Source: Spirochaetota bacterium (lineage in GTDB: Bacteria > Spirochaetota > Spirochaetia > Sphaerochaetales > Sphaerochaetaceae). Taken from it: 18,060 nt of DNA. This document shows positions 7,774 through 15,365 of this stretch, in pieces; positions within the stretch are counted from its first letter, which is position 1, and each line of letters opens with the position of its first letter. The position numbers and the translations under genes are program-made. Under the pieces are notes generated by a model. It worked only from the letters and a program-made list of their open reading frames with translations, made no database searches and was not told where the DNA came from. The stretch covers positions 1-18,060 of the forward strand of contig JAEXDQ010000057.1 in assembly GCA_023401595.1 (NCBI GenBank), in the 5' to 3' direction.

Positions 7774-8041
7774 ATGGATAATCACGTTAAGAATAGTTTT
7801 GGAGATACTGGTAGTCCCTATTCTGTATATAAGAGCAACAAAAAGGATAAGTTTTTATGGACTTACCCTGATTGTAAAAAAGATTATTCAACAACGGTCA
7901 ATGAGGGAAGTTGCTACGTTCTTTTATTTGGAAAAAGCCTTTCCTGATGTCATTCATTCTTACAAGCCAGATTGGATGGAGAATAATTCAGAAATAGATA
8001 TTATTCATTCCATCAAAGGCTCGTCCGTCCAGAGGAGTTGA
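7774..8041 (+). pseudogene. Broken zinc-ribbon / Vsr-like endonuclease-type gene
   Basis: An ATG at 7774 follows a good ribosome site (GAGAGGAATAACT). It opens a 57-residue frame containing KFLWTYPDCKKDYSTTVNE, which resembles one repeat of the treble-clef zinc-ribbon family (DUF4379 type, 'WxCPxCxxxYxxxxxxR...CPYC'). The frame ends at a TGA at 7945. In the next frame, from about 7900, REVATFFYLEKAFPDVIHSY and KPDWMENNSEIDI follow. This resembles the start of the Vsr-like nuclease part of such proteins ('YYxKKxFPDxxxxYKxxWxxxxEIDIYIPxxxxxIEYDG'). The second zinc-binding half, the remaining repeats and the nuclease core are missing, so this is a deletion plus frameshift relic. Such proteins occur in phages and mobile regions. 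The assignment is from pattern memory. Confidence 0.55.
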
Positions 8042-8139
8042 AGACGATTGAAATCTCATCAAATCAGAGCGGCTGAGAAAAGAAATTGAAAAACTTTTCC
8101 TGAAAACGTCCGATTTCACCTCCTGCCAAGGCTACTGAG

Positions 8140-8260
8140 TAGGAGGTGTTCCTGACAAAGAAGGAAGACTTCGGCTACAGGACGATCGGTGAGATAAAGC
8201 CCTCTGATGCGCAGAGGTGGTTCATCAAGCTCCACAAGGACGGCATACAAATACGAAAGG
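8140..8260 (+). pseudogene. Tyrosine integrase fragment (N-terminal SAM-like core-binding domain)
   Basis: The peptide LTKKEDFGYRTIGEIKPSDA followed by QRWFIKLHKDG matches the middle of Tn916/phage-type tyrosine recombinases. There the core-binding domain reads 'IxxIxxSDxQxWxIxLxxDGxxYxTIxxIRGVVKPAF'. Homology stops after KDG at about 8250. The Arm-binding N-terminus and the whole catalytic domain (R...H-x-x-R...Y) are absent, and no frame downstream to 8433 restores them. It is therefore a dead scrap of an integrative element. Its presence beside the AT-rich fic gene and the broken zinc-ribbon gene supports a decayed island. Confidence 0.6.
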
Positions 8261-8433
8261 CTCATCTGACGGTATACGCAAGGGAAAGAAAGTACAGACA
8301 GGCCGAGGCGACGCCGATCACAAGGCCCGCTTGCGAAGGCTTTCGTCCAGGAACCGTCCGTAGCACCGGTTGCAGGCGACGTTTGTCCGCATGGGTTCCA
8401 GCGCCGGAACATATCGTCACATCGTAGCGAAAG

Positions 8434-9108
8434 CTATTTGCGCCGTCCGTACACCACGGCTTCGGGAGCATGCCAAGCGGGAGCTTCCACGCCGCAGGCC
8501 CCTATCCGTTCCAAGGACAGAAGCTCCAGTCCCGCCCCCTTGAAGGCCGCCGCGACGTCCTGCACCGCATTCCTATTGCAATAGAATTGAAGCTCCCCTC
8601 CGAATACGGCGGTCTCAAAGCTCCCTTGTTCCACACGGACGGTTTCGGCTTCAGTGAAACTTGCGTATAGCATTCCGCCTCTGCGCAGGGTAAGGATCGA
8701 TTCAATCAACAATTTCGTACATTCACTGATCCGCAAATGCGTCAGGCTACCGGAAAGCACCACTGCGTCAAAACTGTTGCCGGGCAGTACGACGGAACGG
8801 ATATCGGCGAGATTCCATTTTGCCGACGGGACGGCCGCCTTGGCAAGCGAAAGTAGCTCCGTGGAAAAATCGAATCCTTCGACTTCGGCTCGGGGACGTT
8901 TGGCCAGCAGACGCTCCACGAACGCACCGCTCCCACAACCAAGATCGACGACCCGCGGGGTCTCAGGAAGCAGATCAATGAACACATCCCAGGATTCCAA
9001 ATATGGCGCATAGCCCCTGCACCAGGCATCATAAGCACGGGCGCAGGTATCGTAGCTGTCACGGGTGACCGCATATGGTCCGGTAAGTTTGAGTTTCTCA
9101 AAGTCCAT
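8434..9108 (-). CDS. Class I SAM-dependent methyltransferase
   Basis: The 224-residue protein contains the SAM-binding motif I VVDLGCGSG (53-61), an acidic residue after strand 2 (GFD, 78-80), and a motif II/III region NLADIR...FDAVVLSGSLTHL (99-125). This is the Methyltransf_11/25-like fold. It should transfer a methyl group from S-adenosylmethionine to a small molecule or other acceptor that cannot be predicted. An ideal AGGAGG lies 7 bases before the ATG, fixing the start. It follows the P13-like gene on the same strand with a 104-base gap and may share its transcript. The DNA here is GC-rich again, so it marks the right edge of the AT-rich island. Confidence 0.85.
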   Translation of the reverse strand: MDFEKLKLTGPYAVTRDSYDTCARAYDAWCRGYAPYLESWDVFIDLLPETPRVVDLGCGSGAFVERLLAKRPRAEVEGFDFSTELLSLAKAAVPSAKWNLADIRSVVLPGNSFDAVVLSGSLTHLRISECTKLLIESILTLRRGGMLYASFTEAETVRVEQGSFETAVFGGELQFYCNRNAVQDVAAAFKGAGLELLSLERIGACGVEAPAWHAPEAVVYGRRK

Positions 9109-9212
9109 GAAAAAACCTCCTGCATACCATGAAGATACAGGAGGGCGACCGAAACGTCCAGAAATAATTCAGAATGGAAAGAAAAGCGGCGGTTCCCTTA
9201 CAGACGGTTCCT

Positions 9213-9893
9213 TTACAAAGGAATCCTTGCAACGATCATCATCCCCGTATCGCCGGGACAAGAACCAATGACCGGTATAGCCGCAAGCTGAAGATGCTTG
9301 TCCAGCCCAAGGCCGTCCCGAAGGGTTCTATTGTATCTCGACGCATAGGTGAAAACCCGTATCGACTCAAATATCCGCGTCACGACAAGCACCGCACCTC
9401 CGCCTATGGCGGTATACAGAGCGGCTTTCAGCAACGGGGTGTCCTGCAACGAGTTTGTCGGCCTGTTGCTGAGACCGTTGGCTATCGCTATCGTCGGCTG
9501 GATGAAGAACAGGTCGATCACGAACAACCCGAGGCTCGCGCTCAACGCGCCGATACCGATGCTATCGCCGATTATGCCGACGACAGTTCCCATGGTATCA
9601 CCCTGTTTCTTCGATCCGCTGCCGAAACCGAGGAGCAGGTTCAGAGCGAACGCGCCACCGGACTTCATTTCGTTCTCCTTGTACACGGCTACCCGCTGGG
9701 ATTCGTTCATGGCGGGGACGTCCAGCGCAGACAAATCGAATTTCAACTGTTCGACCGACGTTCCTTTTTTCTTCGCCTCTTCCGCGGAGGAGGAGACGTC
9801 CAACGCGAAATCGACGGTCTCAAGCAGAAGCGATGCATAGGCCAACGATGCGAAGCCAAGGAGAAGAACCAACAGCAAGAAGAATCGTTTCAT
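9213..9893 (-). CDS. P13-like spirochaetal outer-membrane/porin family protein
   Basis: The 226-residue protein starts with a clear signal peptide (MKRFFLLLVLLLGFASLAYA). A central block reads ESQRVAVYKENE, then GGAFALNLLLGFGSGSKKQG and DTMGTVVGIIGDSIG (about 64-113). Two hydrophobic helices follow (118-136 and 155-172), then a RVFTYASRYNRTLRDGL segment (179-195). The 'LNLxLGFGxGSxxQGDTxG' block and the 'R.F.YA..YN..L' tail are shared by the spirochaetal P13 family, named after the Borrelia P13 channel-forming protein. Location in the outer membrane and pore activity are inferred from that family. GGAGG lies 7 bases before the ATG. The gene is divergent from the pot operon across a 379-base region with a long dyad. 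Confidence 0.6.
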   Translation of the reverse strand: MKRFFLLLVLLLGFASLAYASLLLETVDFALDVSSSAEEAKKKGTSVEQLKFDLSALDVPAMNESQRVAVYKENEMKSGGAFALNLLLGFGSGSKKQGDTMGTVVGIIGDSIGIGALSASLGLFVIDLFFIQPTIAIANGLSNRPTNSLQDTPLLKAALYTAIGGGAVLVVTRIFESIRVFTYASRYNRTLRDGLGLDKHLQLAAIPVIGSCPGDTGMMIVARIPL

Positions 9894-10016
9894 GACAAGA
9901 CCTCCAATAAAAACCAGAATCCAAGATTCAAGACTTGTGACATTTTCTCATAAAACTTTTCTATTGTAAAACGAAATCGCTGTTTTCCGTTGCATATAGT
10001 ACCATTTCAATATCAG

Positions 10017-10050
10017 GACATGGCAATCGGCGACATGCCGATTCCATGTC
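10017..10050. repeat. Long near-perfect dyad (14-bp arms, one bulge)
   Basis: GACATGG(C)AATCGGC at 10017-10031 pairs with GCCGATTCCATGTC at 10037-10050 around a GACAT loop. Only C10024 is unpaired. GACATG occurs three times, counting both strands. No T tract follows on either side. It could be an operator, the end of a small RNA or a bidirectional transcript barrier. Confidence 0.6.
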
Positions 10051-10176
10051 AGAAGAGGCCTGACGCCAGCCGGGACCGTTAACGGCTTTGAAGGGCAGGC
10101 GTGAGCGATATTAAACTTTATTTCATTAATATACATATAGTTATACTCAAACGACAACTTTTGCGAAAACAATGTA

Positions 10177-10205
10177 TTGACATCGTAGTGGAAATGTCCG
10201 ATAGT
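10177..10205 (+). promoter_or_regulatory. Sigma70-type promoter for potABC
   Basis: A perfect -35 TTGACA (10177-10182) is followed 17 bases later by GATAGT (10200-10205, 4 of 6 matches to TATAAT). Transcription would start near 10212, giving a leader of about 60 bases before potA. Confidence 0.55.
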
Positions 10206-10272
10206 CCCAATTGTCAGCAAGGGACTTTGCCCCGCAATTCGCCGGGACAGGTACGCTCAGGCTACGGGAGGA

Positions 10273-11412
10273 ATGGGAAAAAGATTGAAAGGCGTTGAAG
10301 TAACGGCAGGACATGTCACCCGTAGCTACGGGGATTTCAAGGCGCTCGACGATGTGAGCGTCAACATCAAGAAAGGTGAGTTTTTCTCACTGCTCGGGCC
10401 ATCTGGATGTGGAAAGACCACTTTGCTGCGGATCATCGCCGGATTCGACTCTCCCGACAGCGGTTCCGTATTGTTCGACGGCAAGGATATCCTCCCCTTT
10501 CCTCCGGAGAAACGTCAGTCGAATACGGTGTTCCAGACATATGCGCTGTTCCCCCACCTCTCCGTATATGAAAACATCGCCTTCCCGTTACGTCTACGGC
10601 ACGTGGACAAGGCTGAAATAGACAAAAAGGTACGCGAATACGTACATCTCGTCCAGCTGGACGAACATATCGACAAAAAGCCGAACATGCTCAGCGGAGG
10701 ACAGAAGCAACGGGTGGCGATCGCCCGGGCGCTGATCAACGAGCCTCGGGTATTGTTGCTGGACGAACCGCTTTCGGCGCTGGACGCCAAGCTCCGCCAG
10801 AACCTCCTGATAGAGCTGGACGAGCTGCACGACAAGGTCGGCATCACGTTCATCTATGTCACGCACGACCAGAGCGAAGCGCTGTCGGTCTCCGACAGGA
10901 TAGCGGTCATGAACCATGGCAAAGTGCTGCAAATCGGGACGCCCTACGAGATATACGAAGCTCCGGCGACTGAATTCGTCGCGAAGTTCATTGGAGAGAC
11001 GAACCTGTATCCCTGTACCGTGAAAAGCTGCGAGCCCTACAAGGACGAGTATATGATAACGATCGACGTCCCGGCTCTCGGCGGAGACATCTTCGTTACC
11101 GATGAAGAACCGATGGAAATCGGCCGCCAGTTGAATTTCACAGTACGGCCGGAAAAAATCACCATTACGAGCGAACGTCCGACCAAACAGAAACCGGGGA
11201 TCAATACATTCCATGGCATTGTCGATGAACCCGTGTATTCAGGTTTTCAATCGAAGTTCTATGTACAGCTTGATGGGGTCGGCACGGTCGTGAAGGTATT
11301 CAAGCAGCACACCAACTTCATGGACGACGGACCGGAGATAGAATGGAAGGATCTCGTCTATGTCGCATGGAGCGCCGATGACGGATATCTCGTGAAGGTG
11401 ATCGACGAATGA
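10273..11412 (+). CDS. potA: Spermidine/putrescine ABC transporter ATP-binding protein
   Basis: The 379-residue protein is a canonical importer ATPase. It has Walker A GPSGCGKT (42-49), Q-loop Q88, signature LSGGQKQR (140-147), Walker B VLLLDE (160-165), D-loop SALD and the switch His in VTHDQ (198). A C-terminal TOBE-type regulatory domain (about 240-375) follows. It powers polyamine uptake at the inner face of the membrane with PotB and PotC. It overlaps potB by ATGA. The start is uncertain: GGGAGG ends one base before the ATG at 10273, which is unusually tight, and an in-frame TTG at 10285 has the same site 13 bases upstream. PotA is favoured over other PotA-like/CysA ATPases by the linked PotB, PotC and PotD. 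Confidence 0.95.
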   Translation: MGKRLKGVEVTAGHVTRSYGDFKALDDVSVNIKKGEFFSLLGPSGCGKTTLLRIIAGFDSPDSGSVLFDGKDILPFPPEKRQSNTVFQTYALFPHLSVYENIAFPLRLRHVDKAEIDKKVREYVHLVQLDEHIDKKPNMLSGGQKQRVAIARALINEPRVLLLDEPLSALDAKLRQNLLIELDELHDKVGITFIYVTHDQSEALSVSDRIAVMNHGKVLQIGTPYEIYEAPATEFVAKFIGETNLYPCTVKSCEPYKDEYMITIDVPALGGDIFVTDEEPMEIGRQLNFTVRPEKITITSERPTKQKPGINTFHGIVDEPVYSGFQSKFYVQLDGVGTVVKVFKQHTNFMDDGPEIEWKDLVYVAWSADDGYLVKVIDE

Positions 11413-12350
11413 CACGTAACGCTGAGAGGCGCAAGCCTGAACTCAGGGAGCGGAGACTCGGCTTGTCCTACTCCTCTCCCATGGGACTGTGGTTTACGAT
11501 TTTTTTCGTTGCTCCGCTGGTGATCATCATCCTCTACAGTTTTCTCAAAAGAGGACTGTACGGCGGGGTGGAATGGAAATTCTCATTGACGGCCTACAAG
11601 CAGATGTTCAACGCGAACTTCGGCAAGGTTCTGATACGGACGATCTGGATCAGCGTGGTCGCGACGCTCGGCTGTATCCTCCTCGCGCTTCCGACAGGAT
11701 ACGCCATGGCGCGCAGCAAGCGTCAGACGCTGCTGTTGTTCCTGATCATCATCCCATTCTGGACCAATTCGCTGATTCGTATCTACGCATGGATATCGAT
11801 CCTCTCAACGGAAGGGTTCTTGAATGAAATACTCAAGGCGATGGGGATCATCGATGAGGGACTGCACCTGATCTACAACCATGGTTCGGTCATTCTCGTC
11901 TTGATCTACATGTACCTGCCCTTCGCGATCCTACCATTGTTCACGACCATCGACAAGTTCGATTTCTCGTTACTGGACGCGGCGAGGGACCTTGGATCCA
12001 CGAAGTTCGGCGCTATCAGAAAGGTGATGCTCCCCAACATCCGCAGCGGAATGGTCACCGCCGTCATATTCACGTTCATACCGATCTTCGGCGCCTATAC
12101 AGTGCCGTTGCTCGTCGGCGGCAAGGATTCCACCATGATCGGCAATATCATCGTCGACCAGGTGTCGAAGACCCGCAACTGGCCGCTGGCGTCGGCGTTC
12201 TCCATGATCCTCACGCTGATCTCCACTATCGGCGTCATATGGATGATGATGAGCAGCCAGAAGGAGCAGGCCCAGAAGAAGAGCGTCACCAACCAGCAGA
12301 AAACTGAAATGAACATCCGCAAGCATCATAAAGGGGGAGGTGAAGCATGA
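11409..12350 (+). CDS. potB: Spermidine/putrescine ABC transporter permease
   Basis: The 313-residue membrane protein has about six hydrophobic segments, the first at about 20-45 (GLWFTIFFVAPLVIIILYSF). The cytoplasmic EAA loop reads LDAARDLGSTKFGAIRKVML and docks on the ATPase. The YAMARSK and NSLIRIYAW segments are typical of PotB/PotH permeases. It forms the inner-membrane channel with PotC. Its start overlaps the potA stop (ATGA) and its stop overlaps the potC start (ATGA), indicating translational coupling. The C-terminal tail after the last membrane segment is basic and polar (KKSVTNQQKTEMNIRKHHK) and longer than in many homologues. Confidence 0.95.
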   Translation: MTRNAERRKPELRERRLGLSYSSPMGLWFTIFFVAPLVIIILYSFLKRGLYGGVEWKFSLTAYKQMFNANFGKVLIRTIWISVVATLGCILLALPTGYAMARSKRQTLLLFLIIIPFWTNSLIRIYAWISILSTEGFLNEILKAMGIIDEGLHLIYNHGSVILVLIYMYLPFAILPLFTTIDKFDFSLLDAARDLGSTKFGAIRKVMLPNIRSGMVTAVIFTFIPIFGAYTVPLLVGGKDSTMIGNIIVDQVSKTRNWPLASAFSMILTLISTIGVIWMMMSSQKEQAQKKSVTNQQKTEMNIRKHHKGGGEA

Positions 12351-13195
12351 ATGACAGACGCAATGCCCGAAAAGCCCCCAAGCCTTCAGAACGCAAGCAG
12401 GTCATGTTCAGCGACCATAGGACGCTCTCCTTCTCGAATATCGTCATGGTACTGGTAGTGGCGTTCCTGTTCCTGCCGTTGTTCGTCGTGGTACTCTACT
12501 CCTTCAACTCGGCGAAGGGGATGTCATGGGACCATGCATCGTTGGTGTGGTATGAAAAACTGATTTTCAGCAGCCCCTCCCTTTGGACTGCTTTCCGCAA
12601 CAGCCTGGTGATCGCGTTGACTTCCAGCGCTACGGCGACCATCCTCGGGACGCTCGCCGCGATCGGTATCAAATGGTACAGGTTCCCCGGCAGGTCGTAT
12701 ATCACGACGATCAGCTATCTGCCGATGGTGCTTCCCGAAGTCATCATCGGTATCTCGATGCTGATTTTCTTTTCCGCGGTGAAAATCCAATTGGGCATGT
12801 TCACCATCTTTGTGGCGCATACCACGTTCAACCTCCCCTTCGTGTTCATGCTCGTGGCGGCGAGGCTCGACGAATTCGATTATTCCACGATCGAGGCGGC
12901 CAGGGACCTCGGAGCGAATGAACGCCAGACGTTGCTGCGGGTGATCATTCCATCGATCATGCCGGGGGTGCTTTCCGGTTTCCTGATGAGCATCACCATG
13001 TCCCTTGAGGATTTCGTCATTACGTTCTTCGTCTCCGGCCCCGGATCGGGCACCCTCCCCCTGTATGTCTATTCGATGATCCGTTACGGGGTATCGCCGG
13101 TGATCAACGCCCTGTCGTTCGTGATGATCCTCGGCACGATGCTGATCGCCTGGGTTTTCCGACGCTTTCTCAAGACCATAGCGGCGAACAGCTGA
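12347..13195 (+). CDS. potC: Spermidine/putrescine ABC transporter permease
   Basis: The 282-residue partner permease has six predicted membrane spans. The EAA loop reads IEAARDLGANERQTLLRVII and PSIMPG follows. The conserved SLEDFVITFFVSGPG segment is characteristic of PotC/PotI-type proteins. It pairs with PotB in the inner membrane. The ATG lies in an ATGA overlap with potB, preceded by GGGGGAGG at a good distance. Its stop is followed by 250 bases containing a hairpin (13278-13299) and a new promoter before potD. Confidence 0.95.
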   Translation: MNDRRNARKAPKPSERKQVMFSDHRTLSFSNIVMVLVVAFLFLPLFVVVLYSFNSAKGMSWDHASLVWYEKLIFSSPSLWTAFRNSLVIALTSSATATILGTLAAIGIKWYRFPGRSYITTISYLPMVLPEVIIGISMLIFFSAVKIQLGMFTIFVAHTTFNLPFVFMLVAARLDEFDYSTIEAARDLGANERQTLLRVIIPSIMPGVLSGFLMSITMSLEDFVITFFVSGPGSGTLPLYVYSMIRYGVSPVINALSFVMILGTMLIAWVFRRFLKTIAANS

Positions 13196-13277
13196 TATAT
13201 CGGTTCCCCTTCCATCATCCATCGTCTCTTCATCGCCTCACATAGGTTCTTGCCTTGTCCTTAAGCTATTTTCCATG

Positions 13278-13299
13278 GCCCGCGGGATATTCCACGGGC
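13278..13299 (+). other. potC-potD intercistronic hairpin
   Basis: GCCCG-C-GG (13278-13285) pairs with CC-A-CGGGC (13292-13299): 5 bp plus 2 bp across one mismatch, with a 6-base loop. It could end or stabilise the potABC message. There is no T run. Confidence 0.4.
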
Positions 13300-13301
13300 T
13301 G

Positions 13302-13330
13302 TTGTCCGAGGGGGGATTAACAGATATACT
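13302..13330 (+). promoter_or_regulatory. Separate promoter for potD
   Basis: TTGTCC (13302-13307, 4 of 6 to TTGACA) and TATACT (13325-13330, 5 of 6 to TATAAT) are spaced by 17 bases. The leader of roughly 110 bases contains an ACGGC-GCAA-GCCGT tetraloop hairpin at 13379-13392. Independent transcription would allow excess binding protein over transporter. Confidence 0.6.
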
Positions 13331-13445
13331 ATACATCGGTTGGTCGATGAGACGTTCTGCACGTTTTCCCGCCTTCTGACGGCGCAAGCCGTGGAATCAT
13401 CTGTCCGATGATATCGAACATCACTCTTCTGGGGGAGGTAATGCC

Positions 13446-14540
13446 ATGCGCAAAACTGAACGGGTGTCATGGCGGTGCGCCATGCATCTTGTAGTGGCCA
13501 TCGTCGTGATGTCCATGGTCCTGGTGGGGGTGTCATCCTGTAGCAAGGATGCCAAGGGATCCTCGTCCGCGAACAAGCTGTATCTGTACAACTGGACGTA
13601 CTATACGCCGGATGAAATCATCGAACGGTTTGAGAAGGAATTCAATGTCGATGTGGTCGTAGACAATTTCTCTTCGAATGAAGAGATGTTCGCGAAGCTG
13701 ATGGCCGGCGGAGGCAAAGGCTACGATATCATATTCCCGTCAGCCGACTATACGTCGATCATGATCAGCCTTGGATTGGTGGAGGAATTGGATCATACCA
13801 AGCTGCCGAACCTGCGGTATGTCAGCGACCTGGTACGGGAGAAGGCGGTCTACGATCCGCAGATGCTGTATTCGGTACCATACAACATAGGAGCGAGCGG
13901 AGTGGCCGTCAACAGGACGAAGGCTCCGGAAGGCTACGCACGGGATTGGTCCATCTTCGCGGATACAAGGCTGGCGAACAGGATGAGCATGCTTGACGAC
14001 ATGCGGGAGGTCATGGGCGCGGCGTTGAAGCATCTCGGTTATTCCGTGAACACCACCGATGAAACCCAGCTGATGGAAGCCAAGGTGTTGATCAATGACA
14101 AATGGAAGCCGAATCTCGTGAAATTCGATGCTGAAGGGTTCGGGAAGGCCTTCAGTCGCGGGGAATTCTGGGTGGTTCATGGATATGCGGAGAATATTTT
14201 CGAGGAATTTCCTGAAAGCAAATGGGAGGACATCGATTTCTTCCTGCCGCCGGAGGGCGGAGCCCTCTCCATAGACAACATGGTCATTGTAAAGGGTTCC
14301 GAGCATGTGGACCTGGCCCATGAGTTCATCAATTTCATCCACAGACCTGAAATCTACGCCATCTTCCTCGATACGTTCAGATATCCTGCGATTACGAATA
14401 CCGAAGCGGGCAAATACACTCAGTACGAGCCCTTCTATCGCGCCGAGGATGTAAACGGCAACTTCGAAGTATTGCAGGATCTGAAGGACGAGCTGGAACT
14501 GTACAATGATATCTGGCAGGACATCAGGTACGTGAACTAA
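13446..14540 (+). CDS. potD: Spermidine/putrescine-binding lipoprotein
   Basis: The 364-residue protein has a basic N-terminus, a hydrophobic core and a lipobox VSSC with Cys32 as the lipidated residue. It is expected to be anchored at the periplasmic side of a membrane. The mature part begins LYLYNWTYYTPDEIIERFEK, the standard PotD/PotF opening. Other family blocks are YDIIFPSADYTSIM, YSVPYNIGASGVAVN, FWVVHGYAENIF and a GGALSIDNMVIVKGS segment near the polyamine site. It captures polyamines and delivers them to PotBC. GGGGGAGG lies about 7 bases before this ATG. A nearer ATG at 13441 is out of frame. Whether putrescine or spermidine is preferred cannot be read from sequence alone. Confidence 0.95.
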   Translation: MRKTERVSWRCAMHLVVAIVVMSMVLVGVSSCSKDAKGSSSANKLYLYNWTYYTPDEIIERFEKEFNVDVVVDNFSSNEEMFAKLMAGGGKGYDIIFPSADYTSIMISLGLVEELDHTKLPNLRYVSDLVREKAVYDPQMLYSVPYNIGASGVAVNRTKAPEGYARDWSIFADTRLANRMSMLDDMREVMGAALKHLGYSVNTTDETQLMEAKVLINDKWKPNLVKFDAEGFGKAFSRGEFWVVHGYAENIFEEFPESKWEDIDFFLPPEGGALSIDNMVIVKGSEHVDLAHEFINFIHRPEIYAIFLDTFRYPAITNTEAGKYTQYEPFYRAEDVNGNFEVLQDLKDELELYNDIWQDIRYVN

Positions 14541-14599
14541 CGGCGGCGAGGCTTCCCTGCGTCCGTAAGCTATATCCGCCAGTCCAGCATGTATGATGA

Positions 14600-14636
14600 A
14601 TGTCTCCGAGGCGCGGCGAAACCGGCCCGGAGATAT
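14600..14636. terminator. Strong hairpin between convergent potD and GNAT genes
   Basis: ATGTCTCCG (14600-14608) pairs with CGGAGATAT (14628-14636) with one G-U. It continues inside as GGC/GCC and CGG/CCG around a CGAAA loop, with only single-base bulges. Its place between two converging genes suggests a bidirectional transcript end, although no T tract is present. Confidence 0.4.
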
Positions 14637-14776
14637 CCATCGGCTTGAACCGAGTTGGCTCTCCCATACTGAAAACGCAAGGTCGGTACTGTCGTGAGGC
14701 GGCGGGCCGTCAGACCATCGCTCAGGCTGTCTGAATCCAAACGAGGATAGAAATCAAGCGGAACGTACCGGAGTGT

Positions 14777-15304
14777 TCAGTCGACACACAGTCCCATATG
14801 GATGCCGTCCACGAACTCGTCGTTGAACCGGAACAGGCGAAGGGTCCTTCCTTCTTCCTCAAAACCGAATTTCCTGTACAACGCCACAGCGTGTTCGTTG
14901 TCGGCCCGGACGATCAGATTTATCTTACGGATACCGGTTTCCTTCCCATGCGCCCAGTTGAGCAACGCGGACAACAGAGCGGAACCGACACCTTGGTTCC
15001 AGCATTCACGTCGCACAGAAATGCCGAATTCCCCGGCATGAGAGATTCGAGGGCGGGAACCTGCGATGAAATTAAGGTTGCCTACAATCCTGTCGCCGTC
15101 CAAAGCAAGCAGACAGAGACAGTTGGTAGAGCGGAAGGTCCGTTCAAGAAACTCGGTCTCTTCCTTGACGCCTTTGGCAAACTCCCCCGGACCAAAAGTC
15201 AGGTTGTCGGATTCTCCGGCTATATCATTGACATAGGCAAGCAACGCCCGGGCATCGTCGCCAGTGGCTTCTCGGATAATCCTGACATTGTTCCTTCTCT
15301 GCAT
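14777..15304 (-). CDS. GNAT-family N-acetyltransferase
   Basis: The 175-residue protein is a single GNAT domain. Motif A, which binds acetyl-CoA, reads ISVRRECWNQGVGSAL (95-110; R/Q-x-x-G-x-G/A). The following NLIVRADNEHAVALYRKFGF (129-148) is the usual motif B segment, where Asn and Tyr assist catalysis. It would acetylate an amine or a protein N-terminus. The acceptor is unknown, and polyamine acetylation is possible but unsupported beyond location. AGGAG lies 11 bases before the ATG, rather far. It follows the phosphorylase gene on the same strand with a 61-base gap and is the last gene of the cluster, convergent to potD. Confidence 0.88.
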   Translation of the reverse strand: MQRRNNVRIIREATGDDARALLAYVNDIAGESDNLTFGPGEFAKGVKEETEFLERTFRSTNCLCLLALDGDRIVGNLNFIAGSRPRISHAGEFGISVRRECWNQGVGSALLSALLNWAHGKETGIRKINLIVRADNEHAVALYRKFGFEEEGRTLRLFRFNDEFVDGIHMGLCVD

Positions 15305-15365
15305 TGCGACAATCTCTCCTGTTGTTTGTCGGATGAATCGGCCTCTACACCCCCGAACCCAAACG

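Larger units (their letters stand above)
9894..10272. promoter_or_regulatory. Divergent control region between P13-like gene and pot operon
   Basis: This 379-base region serves both genes. It holds a 14-bp-armed dyad (10017-10050), a CCGTTAACGG palindrome (10076-10085) inside an AGCCG/CGGCT stem, and a TTGACA promoter for potA (10177-10205). On the minus strand TTTACA with a GAAAAT 17 bases on, about 45-75 bases before the P13-like ATG, is a weak promoter candidate. No gene is supported here. Confidence 0.5.

Noticed and set aside
7799..8041. Intact 80-residue gene
   Set aside because: The first half of this frame is out of register with the zinc-ribbon coding sequence that starts at the good ATG at 7774. 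It is best explained as part of a frameshifted relic.
9174..9953. Plus-strand open frame opposite the P13-like gene
   Set aside because: The opposite strand has a signal peptide, an ideal ribosome site and family motifs. This frame has none.
10076..10085. CCGTTAACGG palindrome as a specific operator
   Set aside because: A 10-bp palindrome is expected by chance at this scale and I cannot tie it to a regulator. It is mentioned only within the control-region entry.
10594..11214. Minus-strand open frame opposite potA
   Set aside because: It is an antisense shadow of a canonical ABC ATPase with no motif of its own.
12524..13222. Long minus-strand open frame opposite potC
   Set aside because: It is rich in Arg, His, Asp and Glu typical of antisense translation of a membrane protein gene, with no domain.
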